From: Branchiostoma floridae
Taxonomy: Eukaryota > Chordata > Leptocardii > Amphioxiformes > Branchiostomatidae
Assembly (NCBI RefSeq): GCF_000003815.2
Contig: NC_049988.1
Coordinates: forward strand, 18,495,427 to 18,548,245
Direction of reading: 5' to 3'
DNA: 52,819 nucleotides
Shown: piece after piece, positions 41,181 to 51,906 of the stretch
How positions within the stretch are numbered: the stretch's first letter is position 1
How the letters are laid out: each line of letters opens with the position of its first letter
Program-made: the position numbers and the translations under genes
The notes under the pieces: model-generated
Database searches by the model: none
Seen by the model: only the letters and a program-made list of their open reading frames with translations
Told to the model about the DNA's origin: nothing

Positions 41181-43910
41181 TCTGTCCGAGTACGTAGTAG
41201 GTTATCTAGTATTTAAACACGTTTTTGCTTCGTTTACACGAATGCTATTCGAGTAGCAGCGATTTGGAAATGTTTTGAAAAACATTTTTGGTAGATAGTT
41301 ACCCACGTGTGGCCGGATGTGGCGGTTTGGAGCGTGTTTATGTGTGGGGGTGTTGCAAATTATGGGACTTTGCTGCGGGGCTGGACAGCGTTCAATTTTG
41401 TTTGTGTTGAGGGACACATACGCTTCTTGTTACACGTACGCTGTCAGTATTATACAGCATAGCAGGGGTTCTTCTATAGGTTACTTTTGATTTTAAGAAT
41501 TGGCGTAAAAAATTAGTCAGAAAGCGAATCTTTTAATGGGGTTTATGGTAGAAAAAGTAGTAGTTGTTTTTGGTTTTGCAATCTTGTATTTGTAGTGTGG
41601 GAAAAGCTTATAGTAATATTTTGGCAGACGTTTTAAACAGAGGGCTTCGCTACAAGGCTCAGTTTTCTCTTTTGAGTTTAACATATAAATGGACGTAAAT
41701 TTTGCATGCCAAATTGTCGCATTGTTGCAGTTTGTCAGCTCGAATTGTTTACACTTTCTCCGTTTTGTGGGGTGTGTGAAAACTTTGCATGAGATTGCAC
41801 TGCTGTCTTGTCCGTGTACGGGATATGGGGCGACGTTTGTTAGCATGTAGGGCCATGTAGCCCCGCTTGCGTTTGCTCTTCGCACCGAAACATAGCTTTA
41901 TACGGAAAACAGGCGCAGGAAAACAGCTGTGTTGTAGTCGCCCCATATTCAGGGGGGACCAGTCGGGAAGTTGTAGTTCTCTCCCCAGCGCTGCTGAGTT
42001 GACCTTTACCGCCGGTGCTCCGAACAAAAGCCGCGGATTTTCTGCCGAGGAAAGAGAGTCTTTCAGCCCGAAATGGGCACTAAATCCCGACCATCGTAGG
42101 GGGGCTTCGCTTTGTTTTGTTCCGTACCCCACCACATGTTCCAGGGCCGGGGGAGTTGTTGTAGCCCGTTTTCCGGGTCCACGTTCACAAGTAGGTCTGA
42201 TCAAGATAAAAACCTACATGTACAACGGGGGTAAACAACACTACGTTACAGGACGATAAAGAACCTTCTTGTGCAGTTGAGGACGATTAAATAGTTTCTC
42301 CCGGACGCATGATTTTAATCGCCCAAAAATATACTAGAAATTGTCCGAATAAAATTATTGTGAATCATTTGCCCAAGGAGTTTGGCTGTCCATAGACACG
42401 GAGATACAATTCATTTGTAATCCAACACTACACTATAAGTATAACTCAGTTGCTGGATAATTCAAAGTCACACTATTTAACAATTTTATTTTGCAGAGAA
42501 AGTGTGTAGAAATTTTGAATAGTCTCGAATCTCTTTCTGTAAGCATTTCATCAAGGATAGGTAAACAGGCCAGGCCAAAACAGACATTAGCCATTTACCG
42601 TGTACGTGTTGAAAATGAAACCATAATGATTTTTCGCGAACCCAATCGATATACCTTGACGCTATGCGTGGAACAGGGCTGTGAAGGGAATAGAAAATCG
42701 GATGTTTGACTTTAGGATTTTGCGGAGGGACGGAGGTTTTTGGATTAAAGATTAGCGGTGGGCACGCGGCGTCGGTGTAAGATGAGAGGGTGGCGGGAAG
42801 TCCGGAGGGAGTACGGAAAGAGCCAAGCCAGATGGCGTTATTTCATCATTACGCGAACCCCCCTCTATCGAACAGGTCAAATGCGGGCTAAAATATGGGA
42901 CAGGTTCAGACGAATATAGCCTGGGTACCGGACTCCGGCCTATCTTAATAATATCTGTCGTGTTTATAAGGGTCTAACTCAGGTGGGGCCTGCTGTAGAA
43001 TTTCCTTGGGGGCATGTTGGCCCTAGGGCCGAGGAGTTGGGCTGTATAGGCCTATAGTATAGGCCCAGGAAATAGCCTGGCATCCAGGTTAACATTTCGT
43101 ACGGTAAGTGCGTCATAAGTCTTGTAATATATTGGCTACATTTCAAACTGTAAACGGTTGTTCTTGTTATACATAACGCCATGTAACTTTGTCATATTAT
43201 ATCTCTATAGAGCTATGTATCTAGATTTTCATACATTTTCTAAAATGTTTGGCACGCTGTGATCAGGAAAAAAAAGGAAGACAAAGATAATCATCTTTGC
43301 TTACTGTCCCGCATATATGTACCCAACGGATAAAACAGTTCACAAAAGACAGTATCAGGTGGAAACCATCACCATTGTTTCGCCACATTTGCTTTTATGA
43401 TTAGCATTGTCACATTCTCGAATTGCAACTTACATGTTGCAAAATCCGGCGTGTCATTGTGCTTTCATGGAAGTCGTGCTAAATGGTGTATGCTATTTAC
43501 GTTCTACTTGATCGCCGTACGCAGTTTACAGAGATTCGAAAGCGGTTTGCTTGGATTCAGAAAGGGTTTATGTTAATTGGTTGTTCTCGTCGGCGCAAAT
43601 ATTGGTATTGCCGCTATTGTTGTCCGGTCTAAAAGAGATTACGTCCTCGCCCCAACAATGGATGACATCACAACACCGGCTAGCCGTCTCGCCGTAACGT
43701 AATACTTTGGTCAGGTGTTCCTGAAAGTTTTATGTCGTTGTGATCACGCAATATCGCATTCCAGACACCGTGTATCAATTACCCCCGAGGACTGGACGAG
43801 CGTTATCGAGTTACCCGTGCTGTCATCATCATTACACGAGCTTTCGGGTCCAACCACGGACGAGAAAGGCGAACGCGTGTTCTAGAATTGTCAACTGTTT
43901 TGTGAGACGT
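41181..43910. other. Gene-free stretch
   Basis: A CpG-rich block at about 41865-42200 has open frames on both strands, but no domain or splice context supports a gene. Short phrases of the CCTGG-type MITE ends occur near 42920 and 43072. Confidence 0.35.
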
Positions 43911-43913
43911 CCC

Positions 43914-44060
43914 AAGGGAGTGGTGATGCAACGGTTAGGGTTCGTGTTTGGCACAGAACCCAGAGGTCCCGGGTTCGAATCCCATAACATGCATTGGTAT
44001 TGTGTCCTCGTTAAATGCACTTTTCAAGACTTTCCGTGCTATATCCACTGTAAAATCGGT
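43914..44060 (+). mobile_element. tRNA-derived SINE fragment
   Basis: The head is GGGAGTGGTGATGCAACGGT, then a B box, GGGTTCGAATCCCA, at 43970-43984. A short body with AAATGCACTTTTCAAGACTT follows. It is flanked by unrelated sequence. Confidence 0.65.
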
Positions 44061-44380
44061 AGCCGCCTTTTTGGTAATAAAATACCACCCCAAATGGCCC
44101 CCAAAACAGCTTTAGGACTCCCTTTGCCTTAAAAAGATGAGGCGTGAAAAGATCCCCCCTCATATTTACGGATTTCGCGTGGATTGTGTACTTATCCTGG
44201 AGTAACCTTTATATACTCACCGTCCGTTTGTTTGAACGGCGCGATTGCAAAGTACACACGCTGTGATTGACAGGTCCGTGGGACGATTGTTCCAGTTTAC
44301 GCTGGTGACTGGAGAGGGAGGGTCGGGTGCTTCCGGGGCCCGATATGGCTCGTTTGGCTTCAATAGGGTGCTTTGGAAAC
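44061..44380. other. Gene-free stretch
   Basis: AGTAACCTTTATATACTCAC near 44202 resembles the inner part of the TAACG-type MITE at 16563. Nothing else was recognised. Confidence 0.35.
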
Positions 44381-45056
44381 AGATAAACCCACTCCTATTT
44401 GCACTCAGACGATAAACTGTGAAATCCCCACCCTCTTTTAGAGACCTAGGTATCACATGCGTAGTTCATTTTCAGTCCATTTCGTTTAGTCTCCAGTCTC
44501 CAAGCAGATGTTATGTAGCAAGATATTTACGTTTTCTAATACAATAGCAGCCCATTTTAGATAAACCCACTTTTATTCCTTCTGAGATTATAAACTGTGA
44601 AATCCCCACCCTCTTTTAGGTCCTAGGTGCTACTGCTATCACACGCGTAGTTCATTTTCAGTCTATTTCGTTCAATTTCAATTTTGAGTACTTCTATTTA
44701 CATTTTCTGATCAGATAGCAACCCATTTTAGATAAACCCACTCCTATTTGCACTCAGACGATAAACTATGAAATCCCCTAGGTACTACTGGTATCACACG
44801 CGTAGTTCATTTTCAGTCCGTTTCGTTTAGTCTCCAAGCAGATGTTGTGTAGCAAGATATTTACGTTTTCTAATACAATAGCAGCCCACTTTAGATAAAC
44901 CCACTCCTATTTGAGTATTTCTACTTATACGATAAACTGTGAAATCCCCACTCCTCTTCTAGGCCCTAGGTATCACACGCGTAGTTCATTTTTAGTCAAT
45001 TCCATTAATTTCCAAGCAGATGCTATGAGGCAAGATGTTTACGTAGCAGCCCATTT
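44381..45056 (+). repeat. Four tandem ~170-bp units with embedded MITE ends
   Basis: Units are 44381-44558, 44559-44729, 44730-44892 and 44893-45056. Each starts AGATAAACCCACT and contains a GATAAACTGTGAAATCCCC-type phrase, then CACGCGTAGTTCATTTT (CATGCGTAG in unit 1). Units 1, 3 and 4 end in (T)CCAAGCAGATG plus AGCAAGATATTTACG, one end of the MITE family at 13215. Unit 2 lacks that end. Confidence 0.88.
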
Positions 45057-45688
45057 CTGTTACAATCTGCCTTCGTTGCTAATGTCCAATTTCAAGCTAG
45101 TCTTAGAGCACAGCTAAAGAGGTCTAGGGCCTAGCCTGTGTAAACGAATTACATAAGACTGTAAGATGAGTACGGGGTTTTTCTCATTTGCAAACCAGTC
45201 ACGTTTCCATGCTACGAACAGTTTTGTTTTAATGCATTAAGGGTGCCGATGGCTATTTCGTAGACAGTGCAGGATTAATAATTATAATGAGATTTATTCA
45301 TCCCAAGTGAGTTGAAGGGAAGAGTTGTCGTGGACTGAATGTAATTGTGAACATTTTCAGAGCCATCTCCCTTGCCCTAGTGTTGCACATTGTACATCCA
45401 TAAAGCAGACGTTGAACTAGCCTAGTATCAAGCCGTATTGGCGTATTGTAGTCCCGAGTCTCTTCTGTCCTCTTCGCAAATGACGGCACAGGCAGAGCCT
45501 CGGAAGCTACCAGTATGATACTGTTTATCACCAAGCAGATCCTGTGATAGAATAAGATAGTATCAAAAGCTGGCAAAGGGGTTACCTTAAACCGGCCTAG
45601 GAGTAAATATGGCTACATCCAATGCCTAAAACACGCCAAGAATTACCGGAGACGCACCGCGGCATTGAAAGTAACCCAGGCTAGTAGT
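45057..45688. other. Gene-free stretch
   Basis: A CACCAAGCAGATCC remnant lies at about 45530. No gene was recognised. Confidence 0.35.
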
Positions 45689-45849
45689 TAGCCTGGTATC
45701 CAGCCGAGTTATTGGCCAATAACTCCTCTGCCGGCTAAACTCCTTCTCATTTGCCACAGCAAGATCTGCTTGGAGATTATCTTCTGTCCCCTATTTGCGG
45801 AGAGGACAGAAGAGATCCAGGAGCTATAATACGACTGGATACCAGGCTA
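45689..45849. mobile_element. MITE with TAGCCTGGTATCCAG ends
   Basis: TAGCCTGGTATCCAG (45689-45703) is perfectly inverted at 45835-45849. The interior includes AGATCTGCTTGGAGAT (one end of the CCAAGCAGA family), so it may be a nested or chimeric element. Confidence 0.8.
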
Positions 45850-46376
45850 GCTAGTAGGTACATGTAGTCTGTTTGGGACTACGACCGCCCCTTACGCATC
45901 ATTAACGCACCGTCCCCTCGCCGTTGGCAGTTCTTCTGTAGTGTACAGTATGCACCACTTGTCTGCAGCAGCAGCTATGGATGACTTATGTCGTCCTGTT
46001 TTTTTGTGACACTCCAATCTTGGCATCCGACGCGCAGCTGCTGCGAAAAACCATTGATTGAACTGACTTCTGCAAAACGTACCACGAGATCGGAATTAGA
46101 TAGACCAGAAAACCCCAACGCTAGCCTTCCTCAAGCCTTTCTACGGAGTAGTATGTATAGTAGAATTCGGCAGGGGGGAATAATTGGCAAGGAGAGGCAG
46201 TCCACACTAAGGTCAGTCCCCCCTCCGAACTGCGCCTAGCCAATGAAACCCTAAGGTGGCCAGCGACTCCTTTCTAAACCGTACAGCCAACGTAGTCAGT
46301 CTTGTGTGAAATGACAGCATGTTGTTTGATTCTTATCTAACCTCGTGATTTTCTTTTTCTTCCTCCTCATCTGCAG
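45850..46376 (+). other. Presumed intron before the coiled-coil exon
   Basis: It ends in a strong pyrimidine tract and acceptor (TTTTTCTTCCTCCTCATCTG then CAG at 46374-46376). Confidence 0.4.
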
Positions 46377-47709
46377 AGCCTTGGCGGTGGAACTGTTGCA
46401 ACAAGTCCGGACATGCCTTCCGAGGAAAATAAGGAAAACATTATGGAGTTCAACTTGTCGAGTATACACCAGAGGATAGACTGCACGTTACGGCAGCTGC
46501 AATCTCAGCATCAACACGTCGACGACGTCTTAGGAGACATCAAGTACTTAAAGACGCTTTCCAGCGAAGTCTTGGTCGTCGTGAACGACTTGTACCAGTA
46601 CCCGAGGATCAAGTCCCTGAAGGAGCTTAAGAACATCCGCGACCGGACGACGCACGATATTTCCTCGGGGGACCCCTGCGTGGACAACCGAGGGAAGGGG
46701 CTGGACTCCCTCGGCGTGCTCAACAGGTTGAACGACTTCATCACCAAGATGGATAAGTACATCGCCGTACTGCAAGAGATGTACATGGGGTTCACGCAGA
46801 AGGTGTTAGTACCATTGCAGACGTTCTGCTCGGGACACCAACCTTACATCGGTAGGGAGGACATCTCCCTTCAACGGATCGAGTCGGAGATTCTGGACTT
46901 GATGAGCAAGATCAAGGTCTTGCTGTGGAGCCCTGAGGTCGAGGACTACTACTTCAGTAACGAGTTGTTTTCACAGACTGTAGCGGACGAGGTAGACTGT
47001 ACGGCCTGTCCGTTGCTCAGACTGATCCCTGATGTTTTACAGAAAATGAATGCTGTATTCACCCGGGCTCAGACGTGGCTTAGGCGGGATATTCTGTACG
47101 TCCAGAACACAAAGGCGGCCCTACACAGGGCCAGCAAGAAGTGTGTCCAGATGAGGAGGAGGTACGATCTGGCTAAAGAAGCGTTCGCACAACTGCAGAG
47201 GGAGGCCACGGAAACGGAGAAGTCTATCCGAAGCCACGAGGAGAGGCTAGCGCACATTAAAGAGGAGATTCAGAGGTTCAGAAAAGAGCGAGAGAAAGTC
47301 AGGGAGTCGAAAACGCAGCTGGAAGACAAGCTGCAAGACTCTTCGAACTTGATCGACGTCTCCTTGGACGTCTTGAAAGTGAGAGTGAAAGCCTTGAGAA
47401 AGCGTCTCCTCGTCTTGGGAACCAAAATCGAGTCCCGAGAGAGAACCTACGGGCACATCAAGGAGAAACTCAAGGCTCTGAAGATCGAGCACAAAATCAT
47501 TCAGGACAGAATCAAGAACTCCGAGAAGTATCTCGAGGAGATGGAAGAAAAACTCAAGGCGTTGTTGAAGACGAAACACTCGTGGGAACAAAGACACGCG
47601 TTTAAGACGGACCCGGAACACCTCCGAGCCAAGCAAGAGGCCAAGACGGTCCGAATCCCCCTCAAGGCCGTCCGAGTGAAGACATTTGTCACCAAGACAC
47701 GCCAACAAA
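46377..47709 (+). CDS. Unrecognised coiled-coil protein, large exon (partial gene)
   Basis: The exon starts after the acceptor at 46376 with 36 untranslated bases. The first ATG is at 46413 (MPSEENKENIMEF). The frame runs 432 codons plus one base to a donor (AACAAA/GTAAGC at 47709/47710), phase 1, so further exons follow that I could not find before the right edge. The N-terminal ~200 residues are mostly helical with few charges in register (YLKTLSSEVLVVVNDLY). Residues ~225-400 form a long, highly charged coiled coil (TETEKSIRSHEERLAHIKEE, KEREKVRESKTQLEDKLQDS, EKYLEEMEEKLKALLKTK), then a basic tail. No signal peptide, transmembrane segment, RING or zinc-finger motif is visible. It is probably an intracellular structural or scaffold protein; I do not recognise the family. 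Codon use is GC-rich and clean, supporting a real gene. Confidence 0.8.
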
Positions 47710-48214
47710 GTAAGCCAAAACTTTCTTATCATCTCCTCTCTAAAGCTTACCCAGCATGTTACTTGTGTTAAAAGATCACCCGTAGTCTAGTTACCACGGT
47801 TCGACATTAATGACAGACATGACTTATTGTGGTCCCGTCGCTTGGTGAGAAATTCCCAACATTTTCGGTTACTATGTTCGGAGTGATGTTTGCTTTTTCG
47901 TCCCGCTGGCGTCCTGCCAAGAGCGACGTCTCTGCGATTTTGACAAACGGCGTTGGTCAGGATCAAGTGGCCTGTTTGATCGTGTTTGTTTTGACAACGT
48001 TATGGCGATTCCTGTGGTAACGGCGCGCGAGCAGAAACCCCGCTCCTATTCTTAGCACAACACCAACGTGGTCTATTGGATCGGAATGGTTTGAGTTGGG
48101 GGGTTTCTTAGCCTCCCTCGCAGACTTTTATCACTATCAGTGCTGACATTTTAATTTACAGGGGAATCACTGGTTCGTGATTTTCAACATTGGTCAACAT
48201 TGGCCAATGAGCAG
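47710..48214. other. Presumed intron or flank of the coiled-coil gene
   Basis: No exon continuing the phase-1 frame was identified. Confidence 0.35.
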
Positions 48215-48333
48215 TAGCCTCTACCAGGCCCCACAGCTCGGTGGAAAAATAGTAGAAATTGGCCAAATAAGACATCTATTTTGCCAATTTCTACTATTTT
48301 TTTCCAGCGACCTGTGGAGCCTGGTAGAGGCTA
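48215..48333. mobile_element. Near-perfect 119-bp palindromic MITE
   Basis: TAGCCTCTACCAGGC (48215-) is inverted to 48333. The inner arms (ATAGTAGAAATTGGC and GCCAATTTCTACTAT) also pair, leaving a loop of about 15 nt. CAATGAG occurs on both sides (48205-48211 and 48336-48342), a possible target-site duplication. A single end (TTAGCCTCCACCAGGCC) occurs at about 52411. Confidence 0.85.
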
Positions 48334-48940
48334 GGCAATGAGTAAGGTTCTCTAAATCTGATAGTCCAAGTTTCCGCACCGCCAGTGTTGAAAATCGGGA
48401 GCCCGCGCTCTTTCCATGAAATACGTGTAAAAGCCAGCGCTAAAAGTCTGTGAAGGAGGTAAGCTTCTTTCAACCACAAGCCGATAAGAATGAATGCTCT
48501 GTTGCACACGGTGATATCACTACCGCAAAGCTATCGACTTAGATCTGTAGAACCTCATAAGACTTACGCAGCTTGAATGGACTTCCTTCTTTGACCATGA
48601 CTTGAAGGACGGGGTTCTTCTTAATTTTGCATTACCGGGACCCACGCCAAGAATATCAAAGCTGGCTGGAAGCGATAGTGTTTTCGTTTTCAAGAAGCTT
48701 CCGCCGACCGCTGGGTCTTATTCAGGTTCCAGAGGCGTCAGGGAACAGGGGTGACACAATAATGGCAAGGTTTTGGTGCGATTGTGGGTTTGATAATAAT
48801 ATAAACATTGGGGTTAACCACGAAAAGTGTTTGCAATTAGGGGGAACGGTAGTTTTGTTGATAGGTTTTAATCAATGTTTGTATAATTCAGGCCATACGT
48901 CAATATTTGTCGATGAAGGTTAGACATCTAGGTAATACGA
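48334..48940. other. Gene-free stretch
   Basis: No supported gene or repeat. Confidence 0.35.
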
Positions 48941-48944
48941 TATG

Positions 48945-49075
48945 CAAGGTAACAGCTACTCATGCAACTGGATATGATTTTTGAAACGGTCAGACGTGTC
49001 AGGTAGCATTCCACTACCTTTCGGCAGTGACACTGGATGCTATCTGAAATGTCTGACCGTTTTTGAAATCTTTCC
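48945..49075. mobile_element. MITE with AAACGGTCAGAC ends
   Basis: AAACGGTCAGAC (48984-48995) and GTCTGACCGTTT (49051-49062) are perfectly inverted. The flank GCAACTGGATATGATTTTTG extends the element leftward. A second copy of this flank and left end lies at 49965-50045. Confidence 0.8.
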
Positions 49076-49624
49076 AGTTGCCTTTGTTTTCCTATTTTCT
49101 TGCATACTTTAAATTTTTGTGTTTCTTAAGTTTGTAAAAGCTTTTTGATAACTCTTATATCATTGAAGGAAGGTACAAGTCTAGATTATGCCACTCAGTA
49201 TTTCAGTTGGCACAAATCAGACCCCAACCCTTTTGCTCTCTCGTGTGTCTAAGAGAACAAAAAACAAAGATGTACCCAAGGGCCAATGTCCCCCAAAGCG
49301 GGACAATACCAGACAATGTGAGTTGCAGGAATGTCTTGCCAGCAGCTTATGTTGTAATTGGCGGGTATCGTGAACAGCACCTCAAAGATTGACGATTAAG
49401 ACAATATAATAACACCCTTCGATAACATGTTTATAGATCCCATGCTGCGGATTTTACTATCACCTTTGTGTCGTCTTATGCGTTTTGATTGAAGTTGCAA
49501 AATGGCAGCCTTCATCATATAGTTGCCTAAACAACAACATGACAATCCGAGATGGCAGACTTCAGCCCTTTAGTTATATTGCTTTGCTACCCTTCTGGTC
49601 TCATAGACACGAAGTAACAGCGCT
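49076..49624. other. Gene-free stretch
   Basis: No supported gene or repeat. Confidence 0.35.
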
Positions 49625-49700
49625 TCAATGAATGAATAAAGACCTTTATTGCACATATATACCCACTGGGCTATGAACAGGTTGCACCAAATGACAGTTG
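49625..49700. repeat. LINE 3'-end-like fragment (antisense)
   Basis: TGAATGAATAAAGACCTTTA then TTGCACATATATACCCACTG and GGCTATGAACAGGT, similar in form to 29665-29740. Confidence 0.4.
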
Positions 49701-49739
49701 ACAGATACTGTTACTGTACAACTAACGTATTCTTCTAAG

Positions 49740-49875
49740 TGAAGATGTGTGGCATTGACGACGCAGCCCTAACCGAGATGCCCTACCCAGGATTGAACCA
49801 GGTCTCCCAGTTATGATTGGAACCTGGACCTCCAATATGAGACTACTACCAGTTGCGCTACAGGGACATCCTGTA
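49740..49875 (-). mobile_element. tRNA-derived SINE head(s)
   Basis: The minus strand has TGTCCCTGTAGCGCAACTGG then TAGTAGTCTC (A-box-like), and GGTCCAGGTTCCAATCA and GACCTGGTTCAATCCTGGG (two B-box-like segments). The doubled B box suggests partial duplication. Confidence 0.6.
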
Positions 49876-49954
49876 GAATCCCACCTGGTCATTTTTATTA
49901 CCGATGATAGTAATGAAGGTGACGCTGTGCTCGGTCAGAAGTCGTTATTCCAAA

Positions 49955-50045
49955 AAAGGTAATTACTCAAGCAACTGGATATGATTTTGTAAACGGTCAG
50001 ACGTTTCTTTCAGATAGTATCCATCTTTCGTCAGTGCCACTGAAG
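49955..50045. mobile_element. Partial copy of the AAACGGTCAGAC MITE
   Basis: TACTCAAGCAACTGGATATG then ATTTTGTAAACGGTCAGACG, then TTTCGTCAGTGCCACTG. It matches 48951-49035 but lacks the right inverted end. Confidence 0.65.
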
Positions 50046-51775
50046 AGATCTTGAATAAACTCTTTCTAATACCATAACTACGAAAGCAAAGACAAAGAGT
50101 TGAAGACAATTTTGGTTGTCCGATAGGAAACAAAGTTGTTATTGTCCGGCCAGCGGCCCTTACCTACATGTAGGACGGTTGTTACACGTCCCTTTCGTGT
50201 GGTCCCACCTTTTGTCCGGATGACATAACCTCCCCAGCCCCCGGCCAACATTTCATAACTCACCTGCTGGATTACAACATCCAAAACACGCCGCGGACAA
50301 TCCGGGAATAGTTGGAATTCCGGACAGAAGCTATGACTGAATTCCAGCACAACACATTCGGAGATGGTCATTTGACGGCAGTGCATTGTATGTTGAACTG
50401 AATTCAACTGATTGAAAAGATATGACCAAAATAAACAAAAAGCAACAATTCTTAACCTGTGAAAGAAATTCACGAAAATTTTGTAACATTCGGGTATCAT
50501 TTTCCCTTATCCCTTCGACTGGAGTACTTTTTAAAACAAAATGAACACCAGATTGCGATGTTTTGATTTATTTGTTTTTCTGCATTGTTACGTTCTAAAT
50601 CTATCACTTTCACGCGCCGATAGTTGGCGAGGAAAGTTCTTCAATGCGCCCTTTGTACGAACCTCGCGCCACCCCAAGGGTGTTCGATCACATGTCAATC
50701 ACAAGACAAATACTAGTACTACCATGTCCCTGAGGCGTTTAAAGTTTTCTCCGAGGGAATACATAATCGAAAAATTCCTGCTGAGTTCTAGCAATAGAAC
50801 ACCGTCAATATCGATTGGTTTGTTCCCTCTGTGGGCAAGGCTATCAATTTCGAACGCTTCAACCTCTCTGTCAAGGTCAAATGTTGTGTAAGGCTTCGTT
50901 CTGGGAGGAAAGGTGATACAAAAACTTTTACAAAGCTTTTTACAATGAAACATTGTCGATGTTGTTGATTTTGTGCTTCTGTGGACAAGCGATCAATTTC
51001 GAACTCTCAACCTCTCTGTCAAGGTCATCAAATACAAAATGGCCGCCGTAGCTTGTTCGATCTTCGTGTTGATATCAAAGTTGAAAGAACACACCCCTGT
51101 GCAATCAAACTAATATCTAATCTACAAGAGGATTGTCAGACTCAGGCAAAATCGAGACTGTTTCGACGGCTAAGAAGTAAAATAAGACCGCTAGGCCCCT
51201 GGATGGATGGCTGTCAAAAACCGGGCAAATCAGAAGGTCACAATCTTCCTACCCAACCTCTGCTCGGAGAGAAGCCTAACGAAAGCTCCCCCTTTCTTGG
51301 TTTGAACATAAAACCTTCTGTGGTGATCTCATGTTCCCCTTCAGTTGTGCCAGGTTTGCAGAGGAAGTGGAGGTTTCCTGGCCCCGCCGCATGCTTATAT
51401 CGACAGCCCGTGCCCAGGATGTTTAAAACGCCTGCGGGACGACCACTTTCCCAATCAGTTCGTGCCGCGCATGCAGATATCACAATCGGAGAAGGGTCAT
51501 TAAACCCTCGAAAAAAGGACGTTCTCTTTTCTGCGCGGGAAATTCTAACGAATTTCTACGTATAACAACATGACTCAATGACTGAAGTAAGGAAAGTTAC
51601 CAAACCTTAGCGTGAAGGTTTGATTCATTAAATCCCATACAAACAAAATGTCCTGATCTTGTTGGATACGTTGTTTCTAACGCTCTCTTACGCAGCACTT
51701 AAAAAAAAAACTGATGGAAAAACGCGAACCCCAAAACGTAATAGCTTCTTCCATAGATATCATGTCATAACTTCT
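50046..51775. other. Gene-free stretch with a small duplication
   Basis: 50829-50883 and 50972-51032 share CTGTGGRCAAG, ATCAATTTCGAAC and CTCAACCTCTCTGTCAAGG-like text, a partial duplication about 145 bp apart. No gene is supported. Confidence 0.45.
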
Positions 51776-51781
51776 TGACTT

Positions 51782-51906
51782 ACACACATACACACACAGT
51801 GAAAAGTACACAGACAAACACACACACAGACTCACACGCACAGACACTGATAGAGACAAACTCAAACAGACACAAATAGACAGAGACACACACACACACA
51901 CACACA
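51782..51906. repeat. CA-rich microsatellite
   Basis: Interrupted ACACAC/CAGACA repeats, with a pure run of about 20 bp at 51886-51906. Confidence 0.9.

Noticed and set aside
41749-42259. Overlapping 130- and 151-codon frames in a CpG-rich block
   Set aside because: Open on both strands because stop codons are rare in GC-rich text; no domain or splice support.
43914-43990. True tRNA genes at 43914, 49740, 18985, 2335 and 11200
   Set aside because: They have A/B-box-like segments but no full cloverleaf; SINE bodies follow. Treated as SINE heads.
50541-51565. Frames of 116 and 194 codons near the right end
   Set aside because: The segment contains a small internal duplication and no recognisable domain; splice context is absent.
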